From assembly GCA_001599715.1 (NCBI GenBank), contig BCHU01000013.1, positions 682,001-746,000 of the forward strand: a stretch of DNA of 64,000 nucleotides. The letters run 5' to 3'. Position 1 is the stretch's first letter. Every line of letters starts with the position of its first letter. The position numbers were made by a program, and so were the translations under genes. Under the pieces are notes generated by a model. The model did no database searches. It had not been told where the DNA came from and saw only the letters and a program-made list of their open reading frames with translations. This stretch comes from Phaeotremella fagi (lineage: Eukaryota > Basidiomycota > Tremellomycetes > Tremellales > Phaeotremellaceae). Shown piece by piece: positions 1-9,847 of this stretch.

Positions 1-1054
1 GCGGAAAGAGCTACAGACATCGTAGGCTGGTCATCTAAACTTAGAGCAGAGCAGGAGGTGAGTCTTATGCCAAAGATCATTTCGTACACTAATCCTGCAG
101 GCGGTCATTGTTCGCATGCGTGACAGGAAACGTCGCAGAGCTCAACTTGGAGACAGAAAGTCGGCTGCTGCTCAAAGTCGAATGAAATCTATCGCTTCTT
201 TAGCCGCTGAAAATCCTCAGACCAAGAAAAAACGAAAGAATGAAGGAGGCAAGTATCGGTTTTATTCGTTTGAGACAATTCGCTGATCTAGTTTTAGAGA
301 AGGACGATGGCTTTGGTCAGAATGACTCTGATTGGGCTGTATACCGCGAAATTGTAAGTAGTTTGCATTTATTGGCATCATGTTGACACTTTATTCAGGG
401 AGGGGACGACGAATCAGAAGCTGAGGAGGACGATGTTGCGTTATTGCAGTCGATCGAATCGAGACTACTAGAACATGACCCGACTTTCACCAACGAGGAC
501 ACCATGGAGGGGAAAGCAGCGTCAAAGAACGCACTCATTAACGCGTTCGTGAGAGGAGGTACCGAAGGTCGCTTTGATCCTGAAAATCTTGCTCAGAGCT
601 ATCAACTTCATCTCAACGTTGAGCGTATCAGAGTTCCGGAGACTTGGTTCCAACCGTCGATGTTCGGTATTGATTCTGCTGGACTGGGTGAGATCTGTGG
701 TTGGGTTTTGAACGGGTATGAAGAGGAAGAGAGAAAGAGGTTGATGCAGGTAGGTTAAAAGATGTAAACGGCGCTAACGTTTAGTGTATATTCCTCACTG
801 GTGGATCCACACTTTTACCAGGTCTTCCAAGTAAGATGAGAAACGTCTTGACTCCAGTTTTGCCGTTCAAGGCGCCGTTGAAAATCGTTTCTTCCTTGGA
901 TGGTGGTGATCCTCGATTAGAGGCTTGGAAGGGAATGGCAGAATGGAGTACTACCGAAGATGCCAAGGCTGCTAGAGTGACTAAAGCCGAGTACGAAGAA
1001 TTTGGTGGGGAATGGTTGAAGGAACATGCTTGGGGAAACGTGAAGCCTTTCTGA
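1..1054 (+). CDS. ARP5: Actin-related protein Arp5, C-terminal part (5' end outside window)
   Basis: Arp5 is an actin-fold subunit of the INO80 chromatin remodeller and acts in the nucleus with Ies6. The window opens in frame inside the Arp5-specific insertion: a basic stretch containing GDRKSAAAQSRMKSIASLA, then DDGFGQNDSDWAVYREI, both typical of Arp5 rather than actin. The actin-fold C-terminus follows (PSMFGIDSAGLGEI, then FLTGGSTLLPGL), ending at TGA 1052-1054. I read exons 1-57, 101-248, 298-353, 399-749 and 785-1054. The second intron (249-297) has a GC donor, GCAAGT, instead of GT; the reading frame and the conserved residues on both sides require it. The last intron is only 35 nt. Identity is firm; the N-terminal half is missing only because the window starts here. 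Confidence 0.9.
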
Positions 1055-1843
1055 TGAGTGGTTTACTGGATAAGTACCGATCCAATCAATATGAATGCAG
1101 AAAGTGGTAAAGCGCGTCAATTCTTCGCGAACCGAATACGGAATCCTGACTCAAGGATGCATTACCAAACTTATCCTTAATCTGAGAATGTGTACTCTAC
1201 CTCCCAAAGACGTAAGTAAGATTTTAACGTCACATTGTTCTTCGATGTGAAGCCCTGATTAGTCATCTCCGAAGAGAGCTGTATATCACTGTTGACTGTG
1301 CGGACAGAAAGATATTGACATGGTCTGCACTTTTAATGCCTGTCTATGTATACATCGTTGCTCATGTATGGTAGCGACTCGACTCTTAATTAAATGGAAT
1401 ATGTGGTTGAGAATGCTCAATGAGCATCTACTTACTGAAGAAGCAAGCTACTTAATAAAGAAATGATAGACCTTCTGTTGACAAGTTCGGTAACACCGAA
1501 AAGTAAAAGAAGGTGCCTGGTTCCCTGGCCCTTGGTTCCCTAAATATGTTTATTTCTGAAATCTTATCCTTATTTTGACCATCGAATGAGACGAACCTAG
1601 TAACCGTTTCCTATTTTAGGATGTTCTCTTCATGAAGGAAAAGAATTCTTGGGAAATATCTCGTCAATAAGTAAAGTTACCACCACTCAGGATGTTTTGG
1701 CTTTTTGGCTGGCTGTGCTGTGGCATTCGTCAAAAGATGTCAACAAAGCCAACCTTCATTGTTCATCTTTCAGACATACATAAAACATTGAAGCCCACTC
1801 CCAATCAATCACTTTGTTCTCTAACTCACTCCAATTTCTCGAT
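1055..1843. other. Intergenic: ARP5 3' flank and promoter of the secreted-protein gene
   Basis: No coding potential that I can support. The part just upstream of 1844 is pyrimidine-rich with CAATCA-like runs and should hold the promoter and leader of the next gene. Confidence 0.5.
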
Positions 1844-2395
1844 ATGAAGCTTTTAAAACTTGCCTTAATATCGACCTTCGCACTAGCCTCACCCACTCCC
1901 GTCGAGATGGCCAAAAAATATTTCGCCTCCGGAAGTACAACTTGTTACTGGCAATGTCCATCTACCAATGATTCTGGTTCTGGCGCTTGGGATTTCTGGT
2001 TCTTGGGAGCGAGTGGCTCTGACACCATCTGTTAGTAAGTGTCGTCCTTTCCTTCCTCCTCCATCTTATTCTTTCTATTGACTCTGAGTAAAACTTTTTC
2101 TCTAGCTACAAAGGTCCTGCAGCTTTCGAAACTGCCCAATGCGAGTATTCGACGAGTACTGGGGTTGAAACCGTTACTAACCCAGGCTGTGCGACCACTG
2201 TGGGTATCTCTATCTCCTTGATAAATTTTATTCAATCATAATCGAACACTCACACCTCCCTGTCATTAGTTATCATCAATCTGTGGACAAGGTGCTGGCA
2301 CTTATGGATTCAAACGATCAGGTCCTGTCAAGAGAGAGCTTACAGAATCGGAGAAGATCGTACGCTCTAAGCAGTACAAGTATGTCAAAGAGTAG
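1844..2395 (+). CDS. Small secreted cysteine-containing protein (family member 1)
   Basis: Not a family I recognise by name. Exons 1844-2034, 2106-2199 and 2270-2395 give 136 residues. The first 16 or so (MKLLKLALISTFALAS) form a signal peptide; the start at 1844 is chosen because it gives that peptide directly. The mature part holds six cysteines, the block FASGSTTCYWQCP, and a charged C-terminus after a KR dipeptide (PVKRELTESEKIVRSKQ). A second gene at 37565-38123 has the same three exons, the same intron phases (2, then 0), an identical 94-nt middle exon and matching blocks at both ends. The two are clear paralogues 36 kb apart. Secretion is a strong inference; function is unknown. The dibasic sites could be Kex2 cleavage points. 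Confidence 0.8.
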
Positions 2396-3657
2396 ACTGT
2401 TTGTTATAGCTGCAGTTTGGGTTTCTTTTACGGACAATTCATTGAGAAGAACACTTTACCTTATTTTTTTCCTTCATTCGGGCTTTTTTGTGTGTTTCGA
2501 TTTCCTTCCTTTTGCTTCTTTCCCTTTGCTGTTGGGATGAATCCTCATATTGTACCGTAAGCTGCTAGAATGGACTGCCAACATGCACAGCCACTACGAT
2601 ACATCTTCTATTCATTGAATCGTTTGTGAACGACCAAATTGACCTCTATTCTTCAAGTGAGCTATCAAGCAAAGACTATTATATTAGAGACTGGGGAGCT
2701 CAGTGAACCATCTACTACACTGGATAGTATTATATTAGAGGCATTTATTCGCGATACGTTTAACGCTGTGAGGCATGATGTTATCTTGTACTGCAGCAAC
2801 TTAGCACTCTCAATGTGGCAGGTTTTGATGGAGCTGTACAAGTACATACAAGTCGTGACATTACGAGTAAAAGTATTCGTACAGTGTGAAGTATGTCACC
2901 AGTGCATTTCCTAGGTGATAAAACAAACAGCTTCGTTTACAGTCTCGATCTCAGTGCAAAATGAACTTGATCACTCACTTGCGGTCCAACAGTTTGCCCA
3001 ATAAATCGATCGTTCAAATGCTCTTCATCACTTCCGACGGAATTTAGATCCTCTTCTTTTGAATCCGACTTCTCCATAATAAGTTCAATTTTCGCATTGA
3101 ATGTGATGTCAGCTTTACAAAATCTCTGATTGAATATCGATCTTAAAGGCAAAGGATGACAGTTCGCTTAGATCTCTTCAAATCGGTATTGCCTATCTCA
3201 GCTTATCCTTTTTTGATGGTTCGCTCATTTGGGTAAAATCAGGACATCTTGTGTGTGACTCTACTGACCCTCGATGTCTGAAAGACCTCAGATTCATCCG
3301 TATTGGTCGGCTCTAGGCTGCAAAGGAGGGGTGCTTAGTTGCGTTAACTTCTTTACTTCTTTTGATCGGCAACACGGTCAATATCCTTTGGTATAATTGA
3401 AGGTAGATCGTGAGAAGTGTGATGAGTGAGTGGAACTGATTGATACGATCATGGCGTTGCGTCAGTTTACCTACCTCGTTGCAAGCTGTTAACAGCCTCG
3501 AGGTTTACCTTGACGACAGTGATTTCCCGTTGTACATATAGCACACCTCCGTCCTCTCGCTCTGACTTCGTTATTCCCACTTTCATCAACCTTTCATATA
3601 TCATACACAATACCACACCTATTCAACGAGAACAGTTACCTATATCGTCGTCGAACA
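2396..3657. other. Intergenic 1.26 kb; short direct repeat, BTB promoter
   Basis: Holds the 3' flank of the secreted-protein gene and the promoter of the BTB gene at 3658. A TATTATATTAGAG segment is repeated near 2677 and 2728. Short open frames on both strands (2639-2914 plus, 2937-3152 minus) have no recognisable domain; the minus one carries a plausible GTGAGT donor near 2982, but the joined product would stop almost at once, so I do not call it. Confidence 0.4.
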
Positions 3658-4411
3658 ATGTCAGAATCTCCCGAACCAATTAAATCAGCTAACGCTTCAC
3701 CTCAAACCCCAACTCCAAAAGTTTTGGGTAAAATCAATTCCAAAGTCGATGAATTCCATCAACACCAAAAGATTTGTTACAAGGATCCAAACGCTGATGT
3801 CGTCTTGGTTAGTATTCAAGGACGTGAATTCCATGTTCAATCTTATGTTCTCAAGGCTCAAAGGTGGGTACTAAATGTTATCTGACTAACCTTTACTCAG
3901 CACTTGGTTCCGTGAACATCTTAAACACGACCACGAACAAATCCACATCAACGCTTCATCAACCATTCTCAAGATCTTCCTTGATCTCATGCACCACCGT
4001 CGTCTCCCCGGCTTAGCTATCTGGTCACACCGAGAACCACTCCTCAAACTTGCAGAGCAATTCGGCTGCCCAGGCGTCATCGAAAGTATTACTTTTGGTC
4101 TCCACCATGCTATGCACAAAGATCCATGGTTAATCTTCATCACAGCTTCTCAACATAGTAACGTCACTCTGGCCAAAGCAGCTCTCGCCGCTATGGACAA
4201 CCAAGACGCTAAATCTCCAGCTCCGAAGGTTAATCAACTCACCCCAGAACTCATGATTGGTATTCCATTACCATACATCATCGGTCTTTTCAATTCAGCT
4301 CTCAAAGTCGAAGCTTCAACTAAACAAGAACCAACTTGGCAAGCCATCGCTGAACACTTCGCTCCAGTTAAGGGAGCTAGAGTTCAACAGACTGCTACTA
4401 TCAAAGCTTGA
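3658..4411 (+). CDS. BTB/POZ-domain protein 1
   Basis: Two exons (3658-3863 and 3901-4411, intron 37 nt) encode 238 residues. Residues about 40-110 form a BTB fold: DVVLVSIQGREFHVQSYVLKAQ followed, across the intron, by STWFREHL. The remainder is a helical tail with LLKLAEQFGCPGVIES and PWLIFITASQHSNVTLAKAAL. BTB domains dimerise and often recruit Cullin-3, but no Kelch, MATH or zinc finger is attached, so the role is open. Two paralogues lie at 6585-7257 and 20870-21602; all three have a phase-2 intron at the same place, just before the (S/A)xxFxxxF motif. The start has a good context (ACAATG). Confidence 0.75.
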
Positions 4412-4823
4412 AAAAAATTATCCTGTAAGTTACGTCTTATTATTTGGAGATCTCAACTGACGACAACAGGTCTTCCTTAACGGCGGACCCGGTGAGGGAC
4501 ATGGTAATGGCTTCTGGTTTTTGATTTTTCTTAGGTTAGTTACTTGAAATTCCTTTTAGGGGTTTCAATGAGGTATCCTTTTTCGGCTGGTTTTTGAATT
4601 GATTCGTGTGTCTGTCTTTTCTACGTAGTTTCCAGTTTGTACGAGTCGAGTTAAATACGATTTGCTTTTATACGTGATGATGTTATGTTCTGAGTTACAA
4701 ATTGCGTACAAGTCAACTTGACTTCATAACATCACGTTGGTTTAAGCTTATAAACGCTGGATAAGACTTCAACCTTCCATTCAAAGTACAAATTATACAG
4801 AAATCTCCCTCAAATAATTATCT
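4412..4823. other. Convergent 3' flanks of BTB1 and pirin
   Basis: No gene seen. Just after the BTB stop, a GTAAGT at about 4424 and an AACAG at about 4470 could bound an intron in the 3' untranslated region. Confidence 0.4.
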
Positions 4824-6117
4824 TCATTCCATCGATTCTCTTAACTGTTTCCCAATAACGCTCTGCCATCCAACAGCTTTCTCAAATCCATTCTTCCCAG
4901 TCCTAAAATCAACTATAGCTTTACGAGCCTCGAATTCGCTGGTGACAACGAATGGACCATATTGAACAACAGGTTGATTTAGCGGTTCTCCAGCAACGAG
5001 GATGAACCGAGTTTCTTCCGTTGAATCGGATGGTCGTGAAAGGTGAACACCGTTTTCTGTTGGCAAGGATGATAATACTAGAGTGTTGTGTTTGGAGTGT
5101 TTTTCTGGGAGTTCATCAATTGAAAGTTCACCTGTTATGACTGTTTCTGTTAGTCTCAAGAAGTATTGATTTCTAGATGAAACTTACTATATGCGAAGGC
5201 TGTCCATCCAGCTGGGATTGGTTGGAAAACCGCCGCACCCTCTTTCTGAAGTTTGATATCGAAATACCAACAACCTCCTACAGGTCGTACGAATCCCTAA
5301 CGAGTGTTAATCGTCTATAGTTGGCTAATGAAGCGGTACTTACAGTCACGCCATGAGATTCACCTGAGATTACGGTGATTTCAACTCCGTCGCTTGGTTT
5401 AACAGTATCGATACTGAGAATGTCAATGACAACCCAACGAGATACATTTCAAACCACTCACTCTTTAGCCTTCTTCTCTTGATACGTAGGTTCCATATCT
5501 TTCTTATCAGCAGGAATATCCACCCAAAGTTGTAAACCCTCTGCTTCTTCCTCCTTGGATGGGTCATCTCCGTAAAGAGGCATTTCTGAATGCATGATAC
5601 CACGTCCAGCAGTCATCCATTGGACATCACCAGCGTTCAGTCTAGAGAAATGATAAGTCTCGTTCTACATAGGTGAAAAGGGGACTTACTCTCCACTGTT
5701 TCCAAGAAAATCTTCGTGTTGCTGTCGCCTATGAAGATTTCGTTAGTTTTCACCTTTATTACTGTTGTTTTCGAGCTTACCCTTTCAATACGTAAGTAAT
5801 CGTTGACATCCCTCTGTGCGGATGGTCCGGGAACCCCGCCTGGGGCTCTATTACTGCGTGATCTAGCCTGGGAAGAGAATTAGAACAAAAAAAATCGAAG
5901 GAGGAGGTGAAAAATAAAGTTTGGGGGGTCGGAAAAATTTCGGATTTTTTTGTACTTACAACAAGAATGGGGTGAGGTTTCTTAGCTCCCTGCTGCCTAT
6001 TGATCGTCTTACTGTCGCTCCTACACCTTCTGGAGTTTCTCTTGCATAGACGGCTTTGACGACTGAGCGGGAGGTTTGGGGGGGAGCTGCGGAAGTTGGT
6101 GCGGTAGTTGAGGACAT
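4824..6117 (-). CDS. Pirin family protein
   Basis: Pirins are iron-binding bicupin proteins, nuclear cofactors of transcription in animals and quercetin dioxygenases in some bacteria. Seven exons (minus strand: 6117-5960, 5867-5781, 5728-5690, 5641-5462, 5413-5344, 5296-5188, 5146-4824) join in frame to 321 residues. Visible landmarks are the N-terminal TPEGVGATVRRSIG and ELRNLTPFLLLDH, then the metal-site region PDHPHRGMSTITYVLKG with HED and GDVQWMTAGRGIMHSEMP, and the C-terminal cupin with FILVAGEPLNQPVVQYGPFV. Length and motif order match full-length pirins. The start at 6117 is preceded by an in-frame longer possibility at 6249, which I reject because it adds a hydrophobic, non-pirin leader. 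BTB genes flank it on both sides. Confidence 0.92.
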
Positions 6118-6584
6118 TTTGTGTTGTGTTTTGTTAAGTGAGATTAGGTTGATACTTCTGATAGTCGTTGGGATAGGTAGAGTATGTTGTGTTATCCTTC
6201 GAAGAGGATTAATGAATAAAGAGAAAGATATCTTGAATTGAAATTCCAAAGTTGTTTCGTCGACGTTGAGTGATTATATACCTTTCCCCGATGGAATTTT
6301 CTCTACTCTTTTCGACACTAGAGTACGTGTTGGATGATTCTTGATTGATCTAGATACTTCTCAAGATATATGAATGCTTATAATCTCATGAAAACGATGA
6401 ATTAACAACTGTGAATCCTTACCAATCTATGTCTGAACTTGTTGAATCCCTGTGAACTCATTACCCGAAATGGATTGTTTGGTTCCAACGGAACGGAATC
6501 AATTTTCATTCATCCGTGGCAATTTATAACTAGTACTTGTGAGAGTACAAAGGTACAACGTACAAAGCGAACACTTCGTTGACA
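6118..6584. promoter_or_regulatory. Pirin promoter region
   Basis: Upstream of the minus-strand pirin start and downstream of the minus-strand BTB2 stop. AT-rich, with no coding signal; a TATATA stretch at about 6275 lies some 155 bases upstream of the pirin ATG. Confidence 0.4.
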
Positions 6585-7257
6585 TCATTTGACTGGGGTG
6601 AACCTGTCGGTATCAAGTTGGGTTGGATTGTAATGATGATTTGAGTTGGTATCTTTTGATAGAAGCTTGATGAACCCGAGGAAGTAAGACATCTCACAAT
6701 TGTTTGCCATTGAAGAGGTAATCTTCTCCAAAGACAAAGGCGAGTTGTACGAATCTTCTTTGAACTCTTTGAGAGCGAGTTTCGCGAGGTATAAAGCGTT
6801 TTGATGTGAGGCTATACAGAAAATCTCCCAAGGAGCTGCGTAAACCACGTTATGAAGACGGAGGACAACTCGTTCAGCGATAATTGGACTATCAAATTTA
6901 TCGCACAATCGGAGAACATCTCGATAAGTCGTCCAAGGTTGTGAATCGACTTCTCGTTTTTGCATGAAGTCTAACCAAGTTTTGATGGAGTTATTCGATG
7001 AGTGAATTTCGATTTTATTCTGTGTTCTCTCAATGACATGCTTTCCTCCGATAGCAGAAACTTCAAACATGTCTTCGAAGACAGCACTAAATGTCAGGTT
7101 ACTCTAAGGGAACTACTCACCTGAATGCTCTAAGATGTTGAGAGTGAACCTTGAACTCAGCTCCATTTGGAGCCACCAAAATAATTTCGGCATTATTGTC
7201 AAAGTAATCTTTTGCGTAGAGTCGAACTTTGGAAGACGTAAAAGTAGAAGTGGCCAT
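6585..7257 (-). CDS. BTB/POZ-domain protein 2
   Basis: Two exons (7257-7121 and 7086-6585) separated by a 34-nt intron, among the shortest in the window, encode 212 residues. The BTB part reads AEIILVAPNGAEFKVHSQHLRAFS then AVFEDMF, followed by WLDFMQ, TYRDVLRLCDKFDS, ERVVLRLHNVV and APWEIFCIASHQNALYLAKLAL. The same blocks occur in the protein at 20870-21602, which is also 212 residues long, so these two are closer to each other than to BTB1. Function unknown beyond likely protein-protein contact. A TATA-like CTATATAT lies about 105 bases upstream. Confidence 0.78.
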
Positions 7258-7715
7258 TCTGGTAAGCAGGTTGAAATATTTCCGCCTCTTAAATTAATGT
7301 TTTGATTGCAATAAGATTGTCGATTGGTAGTTTTGATCAAAAGTCCAACGGTGAATTACGATGGTTCTATATATTCAGATCTGTAATCTCGTCAGCCAAC
7401 TTTTGTGCTCGTCCTACTGAATCTCACGTCAGCCAGAAAACATGCCACGTTTGAAGTGATACGACAACGATTTGCTGTTTGCGCACTCTCGTGGTAGCTA
7501 GTACTAAAGGGAGAAAAGAATTATAACTGCGTCAGTCGGAAACACTTGCTCATCAAATATCACATCTAATTTCAAGTACTACAACTTTTAACAACGTTTT
7601 AGTATCTTTCACAACCTTGTTCTAGCCTCATTCCTCCTAAACCTTGCATCACCTCTATACTCCTTCACAGTATCTCTCAAACCGTTATAAAGCCAAATAT
7701 TTCTATAGCAACCGT
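7258..7715. other. Promoter of BTB2 and 3' flank of the MFS gene
   Basis: No gene seen. Contains pyrimidine-rich stretches and a TATA-like site near 7363. Confidence 0.4.
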
Positions 7716-9459
7716 CTAAAGGAACAATTGATAATGGGGATTCTCGTCACCGAGACTGTTGTCGTCTTCAGCGCCAGCTGCAACTTGAGCCTTCTTTTTG
7801 TTGATCTTGGCTTTGGTACCGAAGAACAAGATCATAGTGCAACAGATTGACATTGATGTCATGGCGATATCAAAGTAGATACCTTGAAGATATCTTGGAG
7901 CTGAATCTGAGGTGAAAACGAAACCGATAACCGCTCCACTGATGTCTATCAAAGTCAGTTCTGTTTCAAGTTCAGGACTTACTTCCAACAAGTTGAGTGG
8001 TACCACAAGTGACAGCACGTTTGTAATGACCAGCATGATTATCAGCGGCCCATAGAACGTTCAATGCAGTAGCGACGTAAAGACCGATTGAAGAGATGAA
8101 GATTCCAGCATAACGAACACCGACTTGTGGAGCTGTTGCCAAGATGATGTAACCGATCAAATTCCATACCAAAGCTTGGACGATGAATGGTGAACGAAGA
8201 TTTCTTTTATCAGATTGCCAACCGCAGATCACGAAACAGACTGCGGCGATGGCGTAGACTGGAACAGTGAGGAGTTGAGCTTGGACTGTTGAGGTGAAAC
8301 CAAGACCGGCACAGAGGGAAGGCATGAAGGTAGCTAAATGGAGTTAGTCAAGTCATCTTCACAGCCTTGATTCAACTCACTCAATGAGTACAAAGTACAG
8401 TCGATACCGAAATGATTGAGAGAGCTGGCGTCAGTCAACAGTCCCACTTTATCACCTACTGAACATAGATTCTCCAATCTTTGAAGGCACGACGAATTTC
8501 AGCCCAAGAGAACTGCTCTCGTTCATCGTAGTATTTTCTGTTGAGGATAGCTCTCTTGAGTAAGGCTTCTTTCTCAGTTGCTGACAAGAATTTCAAATCG
8601 TAGGGTCTGTTGGGGATCAAGAACCAACAGGCGGGTGCCACACAGGCACTGATCAAGCCCTCGACCAAGTAAAGGTATTGCCATCCTGTAGTCATGTCAG
8701 AAAGTGTAACCCTTTTGCTACGTGGATGGCTTACCTGCAAGTGAACCACTGCTGATGGTAGTAAGCCCATAGGCCAAAAGACCACCTGCAAATTTCATCA
8801 GCTTTGTCTATAGAGCAATCAGAGATGACCTACCGAAAGCGCCACTGACAGCTGAACAACAGTTGATAGCGGTTTGTCTTTTAACATATTCGTTACGTCT
8901 GTATGTCATGGTGAGGTAGAGATTGATACAGGGGGCTATGGAAGCCTCTGTCAAACCGAGTAATAGACGGGTAACCAAGAGCTCGTCGTAGTTCTTGATG
9001 AATCCAGCTCCAATAGTGATAGCAGACCACAAGGTGATGGAGACCGTCACTGCCTGTCAGAACAAACAACTATCCGCCACCTACACATGATACGAGGAGA
9101 AACGATTTTGAGTAGGACAGCATAGATAGGTTCAAAGATGACATAGGTGGCGTAGACAACTGATGTAGCTGCACCGAATTGATTACCTGTCAACCCAAGA
9201 TCGGTGGGGAAGGAGGTAAGTTTGGCGTTACCAATGTTTGAACGATCTAAATGTCAGTCTTAATCACAGCGAGTGGCCTACCTAAAGAGGCCATCATGAA
9301 GATGATACCGAACATAGGAACTAGAGTAAAATCCAATTTTCGAACAGCACGTTTGGAATGAAATTCGTCCTCCTCTGTCCAATCAACTTCTTCGATTGGC
9401 AGAACGACATCGTCTCCGACTCGTTTTTCGTCAATATCAGCGACTGGTAGAGAAGACAT
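7716..9459 (-). CDS. MFS permease, anion:cation symporter (allantoate/vitamin permease-like)
   Basis: A plasma-membrane major-facilitator transporter of roughly 500 residues. Visible family marks are EEKRAVRKLDFTLVP-like N-terminus (here KRAVRKLDFTLVPMFGIIF), DRSNIGNAK after the first helix, RLLLGLTEASIAPC, GWQYLYLVEG and AADNHAGHYKRAV. These are typical of the Dal5/Tna1/Fen2-type family, whose known substrates are allantoate, nicotinate, pantothenate and similar anions. Exons on the minus strand include 9459-9282, 9246-9087, about 9050-8834, 8785-8735, 8685-8460 and three more to 7716. The junction between the second and third exon is awkward: the obvious donor and acceptor leave the frame out by one base (see findings). 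It is divergent from the Zn2Cys6 gene, which suggests joint control. Substrate cannot be told from sequence. Confidence 0.85.
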
Positions 9460-9847
9460 TGCTGGGTGAAGAAAAGGAACATGATTGATGAACGACGAGT
9501 TAGCTTATATATGTATCTATTTTAATCAACGACGGAGCTCTCCCAATTAGATCGATCACATTCGACAACATGGTCGGGAAGTCGGACTCATTACCCTTAT
9601 AAATAAGGTTTTAGATAAGGTAAGAAAAGGGCCCACTAATCAATCCATCGGATTCTAAACGCGACAACCTTAAGGCATATCACCTGTCAAGGATCAATCT
9701 CGCTGTGAACCAGATCTAGAGAACAAAAGGCCATTTGAAAGAAATTATGATAAGAGTCGTAAACCTTTATCTTTGATATAGTAATTCAACAATCCGATTA
9801 GCCTACAATTGTAAACACCTTCATTGCGAACTCCCGGACAACTCAAA
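9460..9847. promoter_or_regulatory. Divergent promoter between MFS permease and Zn2Cys6 regulator
   Basis: A TATATAA box for the permease lies at about 9507-9514, close to 50 bases upstream of its ATG. Two GATAAG sites (9614-9619 and 9749-9754) fit binding by GATA-type nitrogen regulators; that binding is inference. No coding signal. Confidence 0.55.

Noticed and set aside
2937..3152. Minus-strand open frame of 71 codons with a downstream GTGAGT
   Set aside because: No domain resemblance; using the donor gives a product that stops four codons into the next exon. Treated as chance.
6118..6249. N-terminal extension of pirin from the ATG at 6249
   Set aside because: It adds a hydrophobic stretch not seen in pirins; the ATG at 6117 gives the normal family start.
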